The notes beneath the pieces were generated by a model. It worked only from the letters and a program-made list of their open reading frames with translations, was not told the DNA's origin and searched no databases. From NCBI RefSeq assembly GCF_934632265.1, contig NZ_CAKTYH010000108.1, positions 1 to 6,659 of the forward strand: a stretch of 6,659 bases of DNA. Direction: 5' to 3'. The translations under genes and the position numbers were made by a program. Positions 1 to 5,623 of this stretch are shown one piece after another (position 1 is the first letter of the stretch; every line of letters starts with the position of its first letter). The stretch comes from an uncultured Senegalimassilia sp. Its GTDB lineage: Bacteria; Actinomycetota; Coriobacteriia; Coriobacteriales; Eggerthellaceae.

Positions 1-81
1 GCTTCCCCGTTTCGCGTTTCGGAGGTTTGCGCTAAAGCATACGCATGAACTGGTTTTATGAACGCAAGCACACAAGCGTTT

Positions 82-109
82 TTGTTGCAAGCGTTCTCCG
101 TGCTATCAT
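82..109 (+). promoter_or_regulatory. Possible weak sigma70-type promoter of the NlpC/P60 gene
   Basis: A TTGTTG hexamer at 82-87 and a TATCAT hexamer at 104-109 are separated by 16 bases, which would start transcription near 116 and leave a leader of about 50 bases before the start codon at 166. TTGCAA at 85-90 is an alternative -35. An 8-base direct repeat CAAGCGTT lies at 73-80 and 88-95, 15 bases apart, overlapping this area. The match to consensus is moderate, so this is a suggestion only. Bases 1-81 hold no gene I can support. Confidence 0.3.
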
Positions 110-165
110 ATGCGATGCTATTGCCCGTAACCACAGCACGAAAGCTCAATCTAGGAGGTTCTTGG

Positions 166-1365
166 ATGAGCCAACATATAATCGATCTCAGCAGGCGAGC
201 ATTCATCGGCGGCGCAGCGGCGCTTGGCGCCATGTCGCTTATCATCCCCGAGTTCGCGTTTGCTGAAACGGCCGCTGAAAAGCAGGCCGAGGCGGATGCC
301 GTCCGCAATCAGCTGGTCGGCTTACAGGCCGATCTTGAGACCGCCGGCGAAAACTACTATGCCGCTCTCGATGAGCAGGAAAGCGCCCAGCGCTCCATGG
401 AGGAGCAGCAGGTTAAGATCGACGAGACCACCGAGGAAATCGAGGGTCTGCAAGATCGTCTGAGCACGCGCGCCCGCAGCATGTACCGCTCCGGTTCCAC
501 CACGTTCATCGACTTTCTGCTCGGCGCATCGTCTTTTGCCGAGTTCACGCAGAACTGGGAGCTGCTGAACCAGATCAACGCCAACGATGCCGACCTGGTT
601 GATCAGACCAAGGCCGCTCGCGAACAGCTTCAGGCTGCCAAGGACGAGTTTGCCCGCCAGGAGCAGATCGCCGCTCAGAAGGCCGCGGAATGCAAGCAAA
701 TCCATGATGAGGTTCAGGTCAAGGTGCAAAACGCCACCGACCTTATGAACTCTCTCGACGAAGAGGCACGTGCCCTTCTAGAGCAGGAGCAGGCTGCGGC
801 TGCTGCCGCAGCGGCTGCCCAGGCACAGGCAGAGGCGGAGGCTGCAGCTGCCGCAGCCGGCGGCAATGGCGGCGGAAACGACGGCGGCTACCAGGGCGGC
901 GGAAGCAACGATAGCGGCAACCAGGGTGGCGGCTCCGGCGGCGGTGGCAGCAACCAGGGCGGCGGCAACAGCGGCGGTGGCAGTACCATCGTCTATCCCA
1001 GCGGTGGCGGTTCTGCCGGCGACAACAGTGCTGCGTACTCCTACGCTTGCTCGCGTATCGGTTGCCCGTACGTTTGGGGCGCTGAGGGACCGGATTCGTT
1101 CGACTGCTCCGGTTTGGTCACGTGGGCCTATCGTCAGCTTGGCATCGAGTTGCCGCACCAAAGCGAGTCCCAGAAGGCCTGCGCTTCTCGCGTGGTGTCC
1201 GTCAGCGAGGCTCGTCCGGGCGACGTTCTGTGGCGTTACGGTCACGTTGGAATCGCCGGCGGTTACGGTGGGACGCCGTACGTGCATGCTCCTACCTTTG
1301 GAGCCTCTGTGCGCAATACCGACTCGCTTTCGTGGTCGAACTTCACGCACGCGCTCCAGTTCTAG
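166..1365 (+). CDS. Exported NlpC/P60 cell-wall peptidase with PcsB-like coiled coil and Tat signal
   Basis: A 399-residue secreted peptidoglycan hydrolase, probably a D,L-endopeptidase that cuts stem peptides during cell growth or division. The start at 166 is chosen over an in-frame ATG at 58 because AGGAGG (153-158) sits 7 bases before it and because it puts a signal peptide at the N-terminus: Ser9-Arg10-Arg11-Ala-Phe-Ile matches the twin-arginine motif, followed by a hydrophobic stretch and a likely cut after Ala-Phe-Ala33. Residues 34-104 and 128-209 are charged, heptad-like coiled coil, joined by a segment (106-127, beginning Met-Tyr-Arg-Ser-Gly) typical of the PcsB/CwlO coiled-coil family. 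Residues 210-231 are mostly Ala with Gln/Glu, and 232-283 mostly Gly, Ser and Asn, a flexible linker. The NlpC/P60 domain (about 286-399) shows Cys314 in Asp-Cys-Ser-Gly, His360 in Gly-His-Val-Gly and His374, the expected catalytic triad. It is a single gene, closed by its own terminator. The exact substrate bond is inferred from the family. Confidence 0.93.
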   Translation: MSQHIIDLSRRAFIGGAAALGAMSLIIPEFAFAETAAEKQAEADAVRNQLVGLQADLETAGENYYAALDEQESAQRSMEEQQVKIDETTEEIEGLQDRLSTRARSMYRSGSTTFIDFLLGASSFAEFTQNWELLNQINANDADLVDQTKAAREQLQAAKDEFARQEQIAAQKAAECKQIHDEVQVKVQNATDLMNSLDEEARALLEQEQAAAAAAAAAQAQAEAEAAAAAAGGNGGGNDGGYQGGGSNDSGNQGGGSGGGGSNQGGGNSGGGSTIVYPSGGGSAGDNSAAYSYACSRIGCPYVWGAEGPDSFDCSGLVTWAYRQLGIELPHQSESQKACASRVVSVSEARPGDVLWRYGHVGIAGGYGGTPYVHAPTFGASVRNTDSLSWSNFTHALQF

Positions 1366-1410
1366 GTCTAGGCCACATAGGTCATAGATAGCACAACCAG
1401 ATATTCAAGT

Positions 1411-1450
1411 AATCGAGGGGAAGGCAGAGGCCTTCCCCTCGATTCGTTTT
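1411..1450 (+). terminator. Intrinsic terminator of the NlpC/P60 gene
   Basis: A perfect 15-bp stem (1411-1425 with 1430-1444) closes a 4-base AGAG loop and is followed by CG and then TTTT (1447-1450). It lies 45 bases after the stop codon. The stem is long and G+C-rich, the T tract short. There is no A-rich run on the left side, so it looks one-directional. Confidence 0.85.
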
Positions 1451-1656
1451 GGAGCCCATGATCGATGAGCGGCATATGACATAGGAAGGAGGAGGCAGTC
1501 GCCGGATAGCTTCAGAGCAGCATCCCGCATAGCATAAGGGATGCTTAAGTAGATCGAGAGGTTGCCTCAAGAGCATCAAGCGGACATTAGGTGGGAGCTG
1601 AACAGGGAAAATGATGCACGCCCGATAAACAGGCCCCATGGAGTCATCAAGGGGAG
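1451..1656. other. Non-coding stretch, no gene seen
   Basis: About 200 bases between the terminator and the P1 promoter region. Open frames here are short, lack a start with a proper ribosome binding site and have no family resemblance. An AAGGAGGAGG run at 1483-1496 looks like a ribosome binding site but has no ATG, GTG or TTG at the right distance. An 8-bp inverted repeat AGCATCCC/GGGATGCT (1519-1526 with 1538-1545, 11-base loop) could form a hairpin but has no T tract. I see nothing else I can name. Confidence 0.5.
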
Positions 1657-1718
1657 TTTTCAACTTTCAAAAAAAGTTGAAAAAAGGGGTTGCCACAAGC
1701 GCCACTATCCCGTAATAT
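1657..1718 (+). promoter_or_regulatory. P1: promoter with upstream A-tract, upstream of the tRNA-tuf block
   Basis: TTGCCA (1690-1695) and TAATAT (1713-1718) are spaced by 17 bases, giving an expected start near 1725. Directly upstream is A-tract DNA at 1669-1685, in the position of an UP element, part of an 11-bp inverted repeat TTTTCAACTTT/AAAGTTGAAAA (1657-1667 with 1673-1683). This architecture is usual for stable-RNA promoters. Promoter function is inferred from sequence alone; the inverted repeat could instead be an operator. Confidence 0.65.
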
Positions 1719-1724
1719 ACTTCC

Positions 1725-1860
1725 TCGCTTGCGGAGCTCAAAACAGTGAGCTTCGGAGTGGAACGCCAGCTGGAAAGCCGAAAGGCCAACAGCAACGGGT
1801 TATCGGATTTCAAAGCTTTATGAAGGTTTGAAGGGGATACACCCGGGGCCGTGTAAAGGG
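1725..1860 (+). other. Structured leader between P1 and P2; possible small RNA of unknown class
   Basis: The stretch has no supported reading frame but several potential hairpins in a row: an 8-bp stem with one G-U pair (1733-1740 with 1747-1754), the palindrome CCAGCTGG (1766-1773), a GCC-GAAA-GGC mini-hairpin with a GNRA loop (1777-1786), a TTCAAA/TTTGAA stem with an inner CTT/AAG (1809-1814 with 1827-1832), and ACAC/GTGT around a G+C core (1839-1842 with 1851-1854). If P1 is real this becomes the first part of the leader of the longer tRNA transcript. None of the riboswitch or known small-RNA signatures I could recall fits. No T-tailed terminator is seen at its end, so read-through into the tRNAs is likely. 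Confidence 0.4.
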
Positions 1861-1889
1861 TTGACACGGTTTCTCAGCTAGCGTATGAT
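1861..1889 (+). promoter_or_regulatory. P2: near-consensus sigma70 promoter for the tRNA-tuf block
   Basis: TTGACA (1861-1866), a 17-base spacer and TATGAT (1884-1889) form an almost perfect housekeeping promoter. The start is expected around 1895-1897, followed by a G+C-rich stretch and a leader of about 75 bases before tRNA-Tyr. In that leader GCTTGAT/ATTAAGC (1935-1941 with 1954-1960) can form a 7-bp hairpin. P1 lies 170 bases upstream in tandem, as is common for rRNA and tRNA operons. Confidence 0.88.
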
Positions 1890-1970
1890 TCCACTGCTCG
1901 CGCGTTCGGGTTCTCACCGATCCGCAAGCAGGCAGCTTGATAAATGCACATGAATTAAGCAGCGAAACAT

Positions 1971-2055
1971 GGGCGTGTGCCCGAGTGGTTAAAGGGGACG
2001 GGCTGTAAACCCGTTGACTCTGTCTACCTAGGTTCGAATCCTAGCGCGCCCACCA
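1971..2055 (+). tRNA. tRNA-Tyr (anticodon GTA)
   Basis: A class II tRNA of 85 bases including the encoded CCA (2053-2055). The acceptor arm GGGCGTG (1971-1977) pairs with CGCGCCC (2045-2051), with one wobble. The anticodon stem ACGGG/CCCGT (1998-2002 with 2010-2014) closes the loop CTGTAAA, anticodon GTA at 2005-2007. A long variable arm precedes the T arm CTAGG/CCTAG, as expected for bacterial tRNA-Tyr. It is first in a three-tRNA cluster driven by P1/P2. Confidence 0.97.
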
Positions 2056-2061
2056 TCTTTC

Positions 2062-2137
<76 letters not shown>

Positions 2138-2144
2138 GCTTTTT

Positions 2145-2221
2145 GGCGGTGTAGCTCAGTTGGTTAGAGCACACGGTTCATACCCGTGGCGTCACTGGTT
2201 CGAATCCAGTCACCGCTACCA
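2145..2221 (+). tRNA. tRNA-Met (anticodon CAT), probably elongator
   Basis: A 77-base cloverleaf with encoded CCA at 2219-2221. The acceptor GGCGGTG (2145-2151) pairs with CACCGCT (2211-2217), so the first pair is a G-U wobble. The anticodon stem CACGG/CCGTG closes TTCATAC, anticodon CAT at 2179-2181. The stem lacks the three G-C pairs typical of initiator tRNA, which argues for elongator Met; a lysidine-modified tRNA-Ile2 with the same gene anticodon cannot be excluded from sequence alone. Confidence 0.93.
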
Positions 2222-2232
2222 ATACTTACACT

Positions 2233-2260
2233 GCGCCCGATTTATCGGGCGCTTTATTTT
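2233..2260 (+). terminator. Terminator-like hairpin between the tRNA cluster and tuf
   Basis: An 8-bp G+C-rich stem GCGCCCGA/TCGGGCGC (2233-2240 with 2245-2252) with a TTTA loop is followed by TTTATTTT (2253-2260). It has the form of an intrinsic terminator and lies 11 bases after tRNA-Met. Only 42 bases separate it from the tuf start and I find no promoter there, so it may be partly read through and act to lower tuf relative to the tRNAs, or set the 3' end of the tRNA precursor. Confidence 0.8.
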
Positions 2261-2302
2261 AGATTCGTTTCGCGAAAGCGATCCTTATAAGGAGGATGAA
2301 AC

Positions 2303-3505
<1,203 letters not shown>

Positions 3506-3522
3506 TTTTAAGCTGCAGCTTT

Positions 3523-3550
3523 AAAGGGCCCGCTTCCGGGCGGGCCCTTT
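3523..3550 (+). terminator. Intrinsic terminator of tuf
   Basis: An 11-bp stem AAAGGGCCCGC/GCGGGCCCTTT (3523-3533 with 3540-3550) with a TTCCGG loop, 17 bases after the tuf stop. The T tract is only the TTT that closes the stem, so efficiency may be moderate. Just before it, a perfect 12-base palindrome AAGCTGCAGCTT spans 3510-3521. Between this terminator and rpmG I see no clear promoter, only a small hairpin TTCAA/TTGAA (3572-3576 with 3583-3587). Confidence 0.85.
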
Positions 3551-3608
3551 CTAAAGATTCATGTGTATGCGTTCAAGCTTGTTTGAATACGGCTTATAAG
3601 GAGAGTTC

Positions 3609-3758
3609 ATGCGCACGATGGTTACCTTGGCGTGTACGGAGTGCAAGCGCCGTAACTACACGACCAAGAAGAACAAGCAGAACAACCCTGATCGTATCGA
3701 GTTGAAGAAGTACTGCAAGTGGTGCCAGAAGCACACCCTGCATAAGGAAACCCGATAG
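3609..3758 (+). CDS. rpmG: 50S ribosomal protein L33, zinc-binding form
   Basis: A 49-residue protein of the L33 family, part of the large ribosomal subunit near the E site. It carries four cysteines in two Cys-X2-Cys pairs, Cys9/Cys12 and Cys36/Cys39, the zinc-ribbon form (C+) of L33, and is rich in Lys and Arg as expected. Length is normal for the family. The first ATG is preferred because AAGGAG (3598-3603) lies 5 bases before it; a second in-frame ATG at residue 4 is 14 bases from that site. It lies between tuf and tRNA-Trp and probably shares a transcript with tRNA-Trp, secE and nusG, an arrangement common in actinobacteria and other bacteria. Zinc-binding L33 is often one of two paralogues, the other being zinc-free and induced in zinc shortage; the second copy is not in this window. 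Confidence 0.97.
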   Translation: MRTMVTLACTECKRRNYTTKKNKQNNPDRIELKKYCKWCQKHTLHKETR

Positions 3759-3781
3759 TTTTCAGAGGTTAGCACGGGCAT

Positions 3782-3858
3782 AGGCCAGTAGCTCCAATTG
3801 GTAGAGCGGCGGTCTCCAAAACCGCATGTTGGGGGTTCGAGTCCCTCCTGGCCTGCCA
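3782..3858 (+). tRNA. tRNA-Trp (anticodon CCA)
   Basis: A 77-base cloverleaf with encoded 3' CCA (3856-3858). The acceptor AGGCCAG (3782-3788) pairs perfectly with CTGGCCT (3848-3854), discriminator G3855 as expected for tRNA-Trp. The anticodon stem GCGGT/ACCGC closes CTCCAAA, anticodon CCA at 3816-3818. It sits 23 bases after rpmG and ahead of secE, its usual place in this gene block. Immediately after it a 5-bp hairpin GCTCG/CGAGC (3859-3863 with 3869-3873) may mark 3' processing. Confidence 0.97.
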
Positions 3859-3964
3859 GCTCGAATAGCGAGCAGCTTGTAGTCAGGTTGCTAAATTGAT
3901 CAGCAGCTTGATGCCAGGCTGCTTGTTTGGCGTTTAGAGGTAAAACGATCCCTAAAGGAATCAG

Positions 3965-4399
3965 ATGGCTAAGAAATCAAAAACTCAGCGTGCGAAGGCA
4001 TCTGCCGCTCGCGCCGCTCGCAAGGAAGCTCGTCAGGCCGAAGCAGCTGCTGAGGCATTGAAGCAAGCTCAGGGCGAAAGCGCTGATACCGAAGCTCCTA
4101 AGAAGAAGCTGTTCGGTAAAGCATCTCAGGCCGATGATTCCGCTAAAGACGCCAAGCAGAGCAAGGCTGTGGAAAAGAAGGCCGAGAAGAAAGCTGTTAA
4201 GCCTAAGAAGAAGCGCTTCCAGTTCCTTAAGGATGTTAAGGCTGAGATGAAGCGCGTAACCTGGCCCAGCCGTCAGGACGTTCTTCGCTGGAGCGTTGTC
4301 GTAGTTGCTGCGCTGCTCTTCTTCGGTATTTACGTTGCTGTTCTTGACAACGGCATTATCACTCCGCTGTTGTTTTTGATTTCCGGATTGGGGGCATAA
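3965..4399 (+). CDS. secE: Preprotein translocase subunit SecE, with long charged N-terminal tail
   Basis: The 144-residue small essential subunit of the SecYEG channel, which clamps SecY in the cytoplasmic membrane. The SecE core is at the C-terminus: an amphipathic helix around 85-106 with the family signature Lys-Arg-Val-Thr-Trp-Pro-Ser (96-102), then one membrane segment at about 109-127 and a short extracellular end. Single-membrane-segment SecE proteins are often 60-90 residues; here residues 1-84 form an extra low-complexity tail dominated by Lys, Ala, Glu and Gln, predicted cytoplasmic and probably disordered. The start is supported by AAAGGA at 3954-3959, 5 bases upstream. The stop is 3 bases before the nusG start, so the two are almost certainly translationally coupled. 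Upstream, AGCAGC/GCTGCT (3902-3907 with 3918-3923) can form a weak hairpin; no separate promoter is evident. Confidence 0.95.
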   Translation: MAKKSKTQRAKASAARAARKEARQAEAAAEALKQAQGESADTEAPKKKLFGKASQADDSAKDAKQSKAVEKKAEKKAVKPKKKRFQFLKDVKAEMKRVTWPSRQDVLRWSVVVVAALLFFGIYVAVLDNGIITPLLFLISGLGA

Positions 4400-4402
4400 G
4401 GC

Positions 4403-4933
4403 ATGTCGAAGAAGTGGTATGTGCTTCACACCTACTCCGGCTATGAGAACAAGGTGAAGACGAACCTTGAAACCCGTATCGAAACCATGGGTCTTGAGAA
4501 CAACGTCTTCGCGATTGAGATTCCTACTGAGACCGTTACCGAGATCAAAGAGGGCGGTCGTCGTAAGGAAAGCGAAAAGAAGGTTTTCCCGGGTTACGTC
4601 TTGGTTCGTATGGAGCTTGACGACCGTAGCTGGGCCGCTGTTCGCAATACTCCCGGTGTTACCGGTTTTGTCGGCGCCGATAGCAAACCCGCGCCGCTTA
4701 CTCGTGACGAGTACAACAAGATCATGAAGCGTACCAGTCACGAGGCCCCGAAGAAGACCTCTACCAATCTTGAGGCAGGGCAGGCCGTTAAGGTTGTCTC
4801 CGGTCCTCTGGCCGAGTTTGACGGCGTTGTTTCGGAGGTCATGCCTGATGCCGGTAAGGTTAAGGTAATGGTTTCGATCTTCGGTCGTGAAACCCCGGTG
4901 GAGCTTTCGTTCGATCAGGTTTCCTGCATATAG
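4403..4933 (+). CDS. nusG: Transcription termination/antitermination factor NusG
   Basis: A 176-residue NusG, which binds RNA polymerase across the clamp, affects pausing and links transcription to ribosomes or Rho. The NGN domain covers about residues 4-108, starting Trp5-Tyr-Val and containing the conserved Lys60-Val-Phe-Pro-Gly-Tyr-Val core and the Pro-Gly-Val (84-86) segment. The KOW domain covers about 124-176, with Gly-Gln-Ala-Val-Lys-Val at 126-131 and Phe-Gly-Arg-Glu-Thr-Pro-Val-Glu-Leu at 160-168. Length is close to the 181 of E. coli, without the large N-terminal or domain insertions of some other bacteria. The start overlaps the end of secE closely; the GGGGG run at 4390-4394, 8 bases upstream, inside secE, is the likely ribosome binding site. 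NusG and SecE are usually co-expressed, as here. Confidence 0.98.
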   Translation: MSKKWYVLHTYSGYENKVKTNLETRIETMGLENNVFAIEIPTETVTEIKEGGRRKESEKKVFPGYVLVRMELDDRSWAAVRNTPGVTGFVGADSKPAPLTRDEYNKIMKRTSHEAPKKTSTNLEAGQAVKVVSGPLAEFDGVVSEVMPDAGKVKVMVSIFGRETPVELSFDQVSCI

Positions 4934-5035
4934 AATGGTCTCTGCAGTTTTAAGGCGTGCCCGCGTGGACCGGGGCTTCTCATTCCTTAGGCTGTGAAGA
5001 TATATAGTGCAAAAGCATTTTGAAAGGTAATTAGA
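4934..5035 (+). promoter_or_regulatory. nusG-rplK spacer: possible weak promoter and leader hairpins
   Basis: A 102-base spacer. TATATA at 5001-5006 could be a -10 box, but the best -35 (TTCTCA, 4977-4982, 18-base spacing) is poor. Potential hairpins are a GCCCG/CGGGGC imperfect stem (4959-4976), CTTC/GAAG extended past a mismatch (4976-4982 with 4993-4999) and a small AGTGC/GCATT stem around AAAA (5006-5019) directly before the ribosome binding site. In many bacteria ribosomal protein L1 represses its own operon by binding a leader mRNA structure upstream of rplK; this spacer is the natural place for such a site, but I cannot match the binding consensus by eye. Confidence 0.3.
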
Positions 5036-5527
5036 ATGGCTGAGAAGAAAGTTACCGGCTTCGTCAAGCTGCAGATTCCTGCTGGCGCTGCGAATCCGGC
5101 CCCGCCCGTCGGCCCGGCTCTGGGTGCTCAGGGTGTCAACATTATGCAGTTCTGCCAGGCGTTCAACGCTCAGACGCAGGAGCAGAAGGGCACCATCATC
5201 CCTGTCGAGATTACGGTGTACGAGGACAAGTCCTTCACCTTCGTCTGCAAGACCCCGCCGGCGGCCGTGCTGATCAAGGAGAAGCTGGGCCTGAAGTCCG
5301 CTTCCGGCATCCCGCAGCTGAAGTTCGTGGGCACCCTGACTCAGGACCAGCTCCGCGAGATTGCTGAGATCAAGCTCCCCGACCTGAACGCAAACGACAT
5401 TGATGCCGCCATGCGCATCGTTGCCGGCACCGCTCGTTCCATGGGCGTGCGCGTTGAGGGCGTCGAGATGAAGAAGACCTACGTGCCTTCTAAGAAGCTG
5501 GCCGCTATCCTCAGGGGCGAGGCTTAA
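5036..5527 (+). CDS. rplK: 50S ribosomal protein L11, with C-terminal extension
   Basis: A 163-residue L11, which binds the GTPase-associated centre of 23S rRNA (domain II) and forms the base of the L10-L7/L12 stalk; it is needed for elongation-factor turnover and stringent-response sensing. The N-terminal domain (1-about 70) shows the proline-rich segment [12 protein letters not shown] at 19-30 and Gly-Val-Asn-Ile-Met at 33-37. The rRNA-binding C-terminal domain (about 74-142) has Lys-Thr-Pro-Pro-Ala at 72-76 and ends with Gly-Thr-Ala-Arg-Ser-Met-Gly at 131-137. The usual protein stops about residue 142; here about 21 residues more (143-163), mildly basic with Lys-Lys-Thr-Tyr and Lys-Lys-Leu, are added in frame. 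GAAAGG (5022-5027), 8 bases upstream, supports the start. Its partner rplA follows. Confidence 0.98.
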   Translation: MAEKKVTGFVKLQIPAGAANPAPPVGPALGAQGVNIMQFCQAFNAQTQEQKGTIIPVEITVYEDKSFTFVCKTPPAAVLIKEKLGLKSASGIPQLKFVGTLTQDQLREIAEIKLPDLNANDIDAAMRIVAGTARSMGVRVEGVEMKKTYVPSKKLAAILRGEA

Positions 5528-5623
5528 GAATTCCGCATCGATTGATGCATTTGATTTTGGACAGTGGAAGGGCTTTGCGTTAGAAGCCGCATAAGCTCGC
5601 TACGAACCACGAAAGGAACTATC
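5528..5623 (+). other. rplK-rplA spacer with small hairpins
   Basis: A 96-base gap between two genes that are often only a few bases apart. It contains a perfect 5-bp hairpin GCATC/GATGC with GATT loop (5535-5539 with 5544-5548), followed by a T-rich run (ATTTGATTTT), which resembles a weak terminator or attenuator, and a second 6-bp stem GGCTTT/GAAGCC with one wobble (5571-5576 with 5583-5588). No reading frame or clear promoter is seen. Confidence 0.35.

Noticed and set aside
58..165. In-frame upstream ATG that would lengthen the hydrolase by 36 residues
   Set aside because: No ribosome binding site precedes it, and it would bury the twin-arginine motif; the ATG at 166 has AGGAGG 7 bases upstream.
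778..1387. Long open frames on both strands over the hydrolase C-terminal half
   Set aside because: They are side effects of the repetitive G+C-rich linker DNA; translations are low-complexity with no family resemblance.
1756..1790. Resemblance to the T-box element (GAGTGGAACGCC)
   Set aside because: Only a partial match to the conserved T-box core, no specifier stem seen and no terminator/antiterminator pair ahead of an amino-acid gene.
1382..1831. Short open frames in the region between the hydrolase and the tRNAs
   Set aside because: They cross the terminator or promoters, lack ribosome binding sites and have no recognisable content.
3977..4741. 254-codon minus-strand frame opposite secE-nusG
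   Set aside because: It lies antisense to two certain genes and has no start signal or family resemblance.
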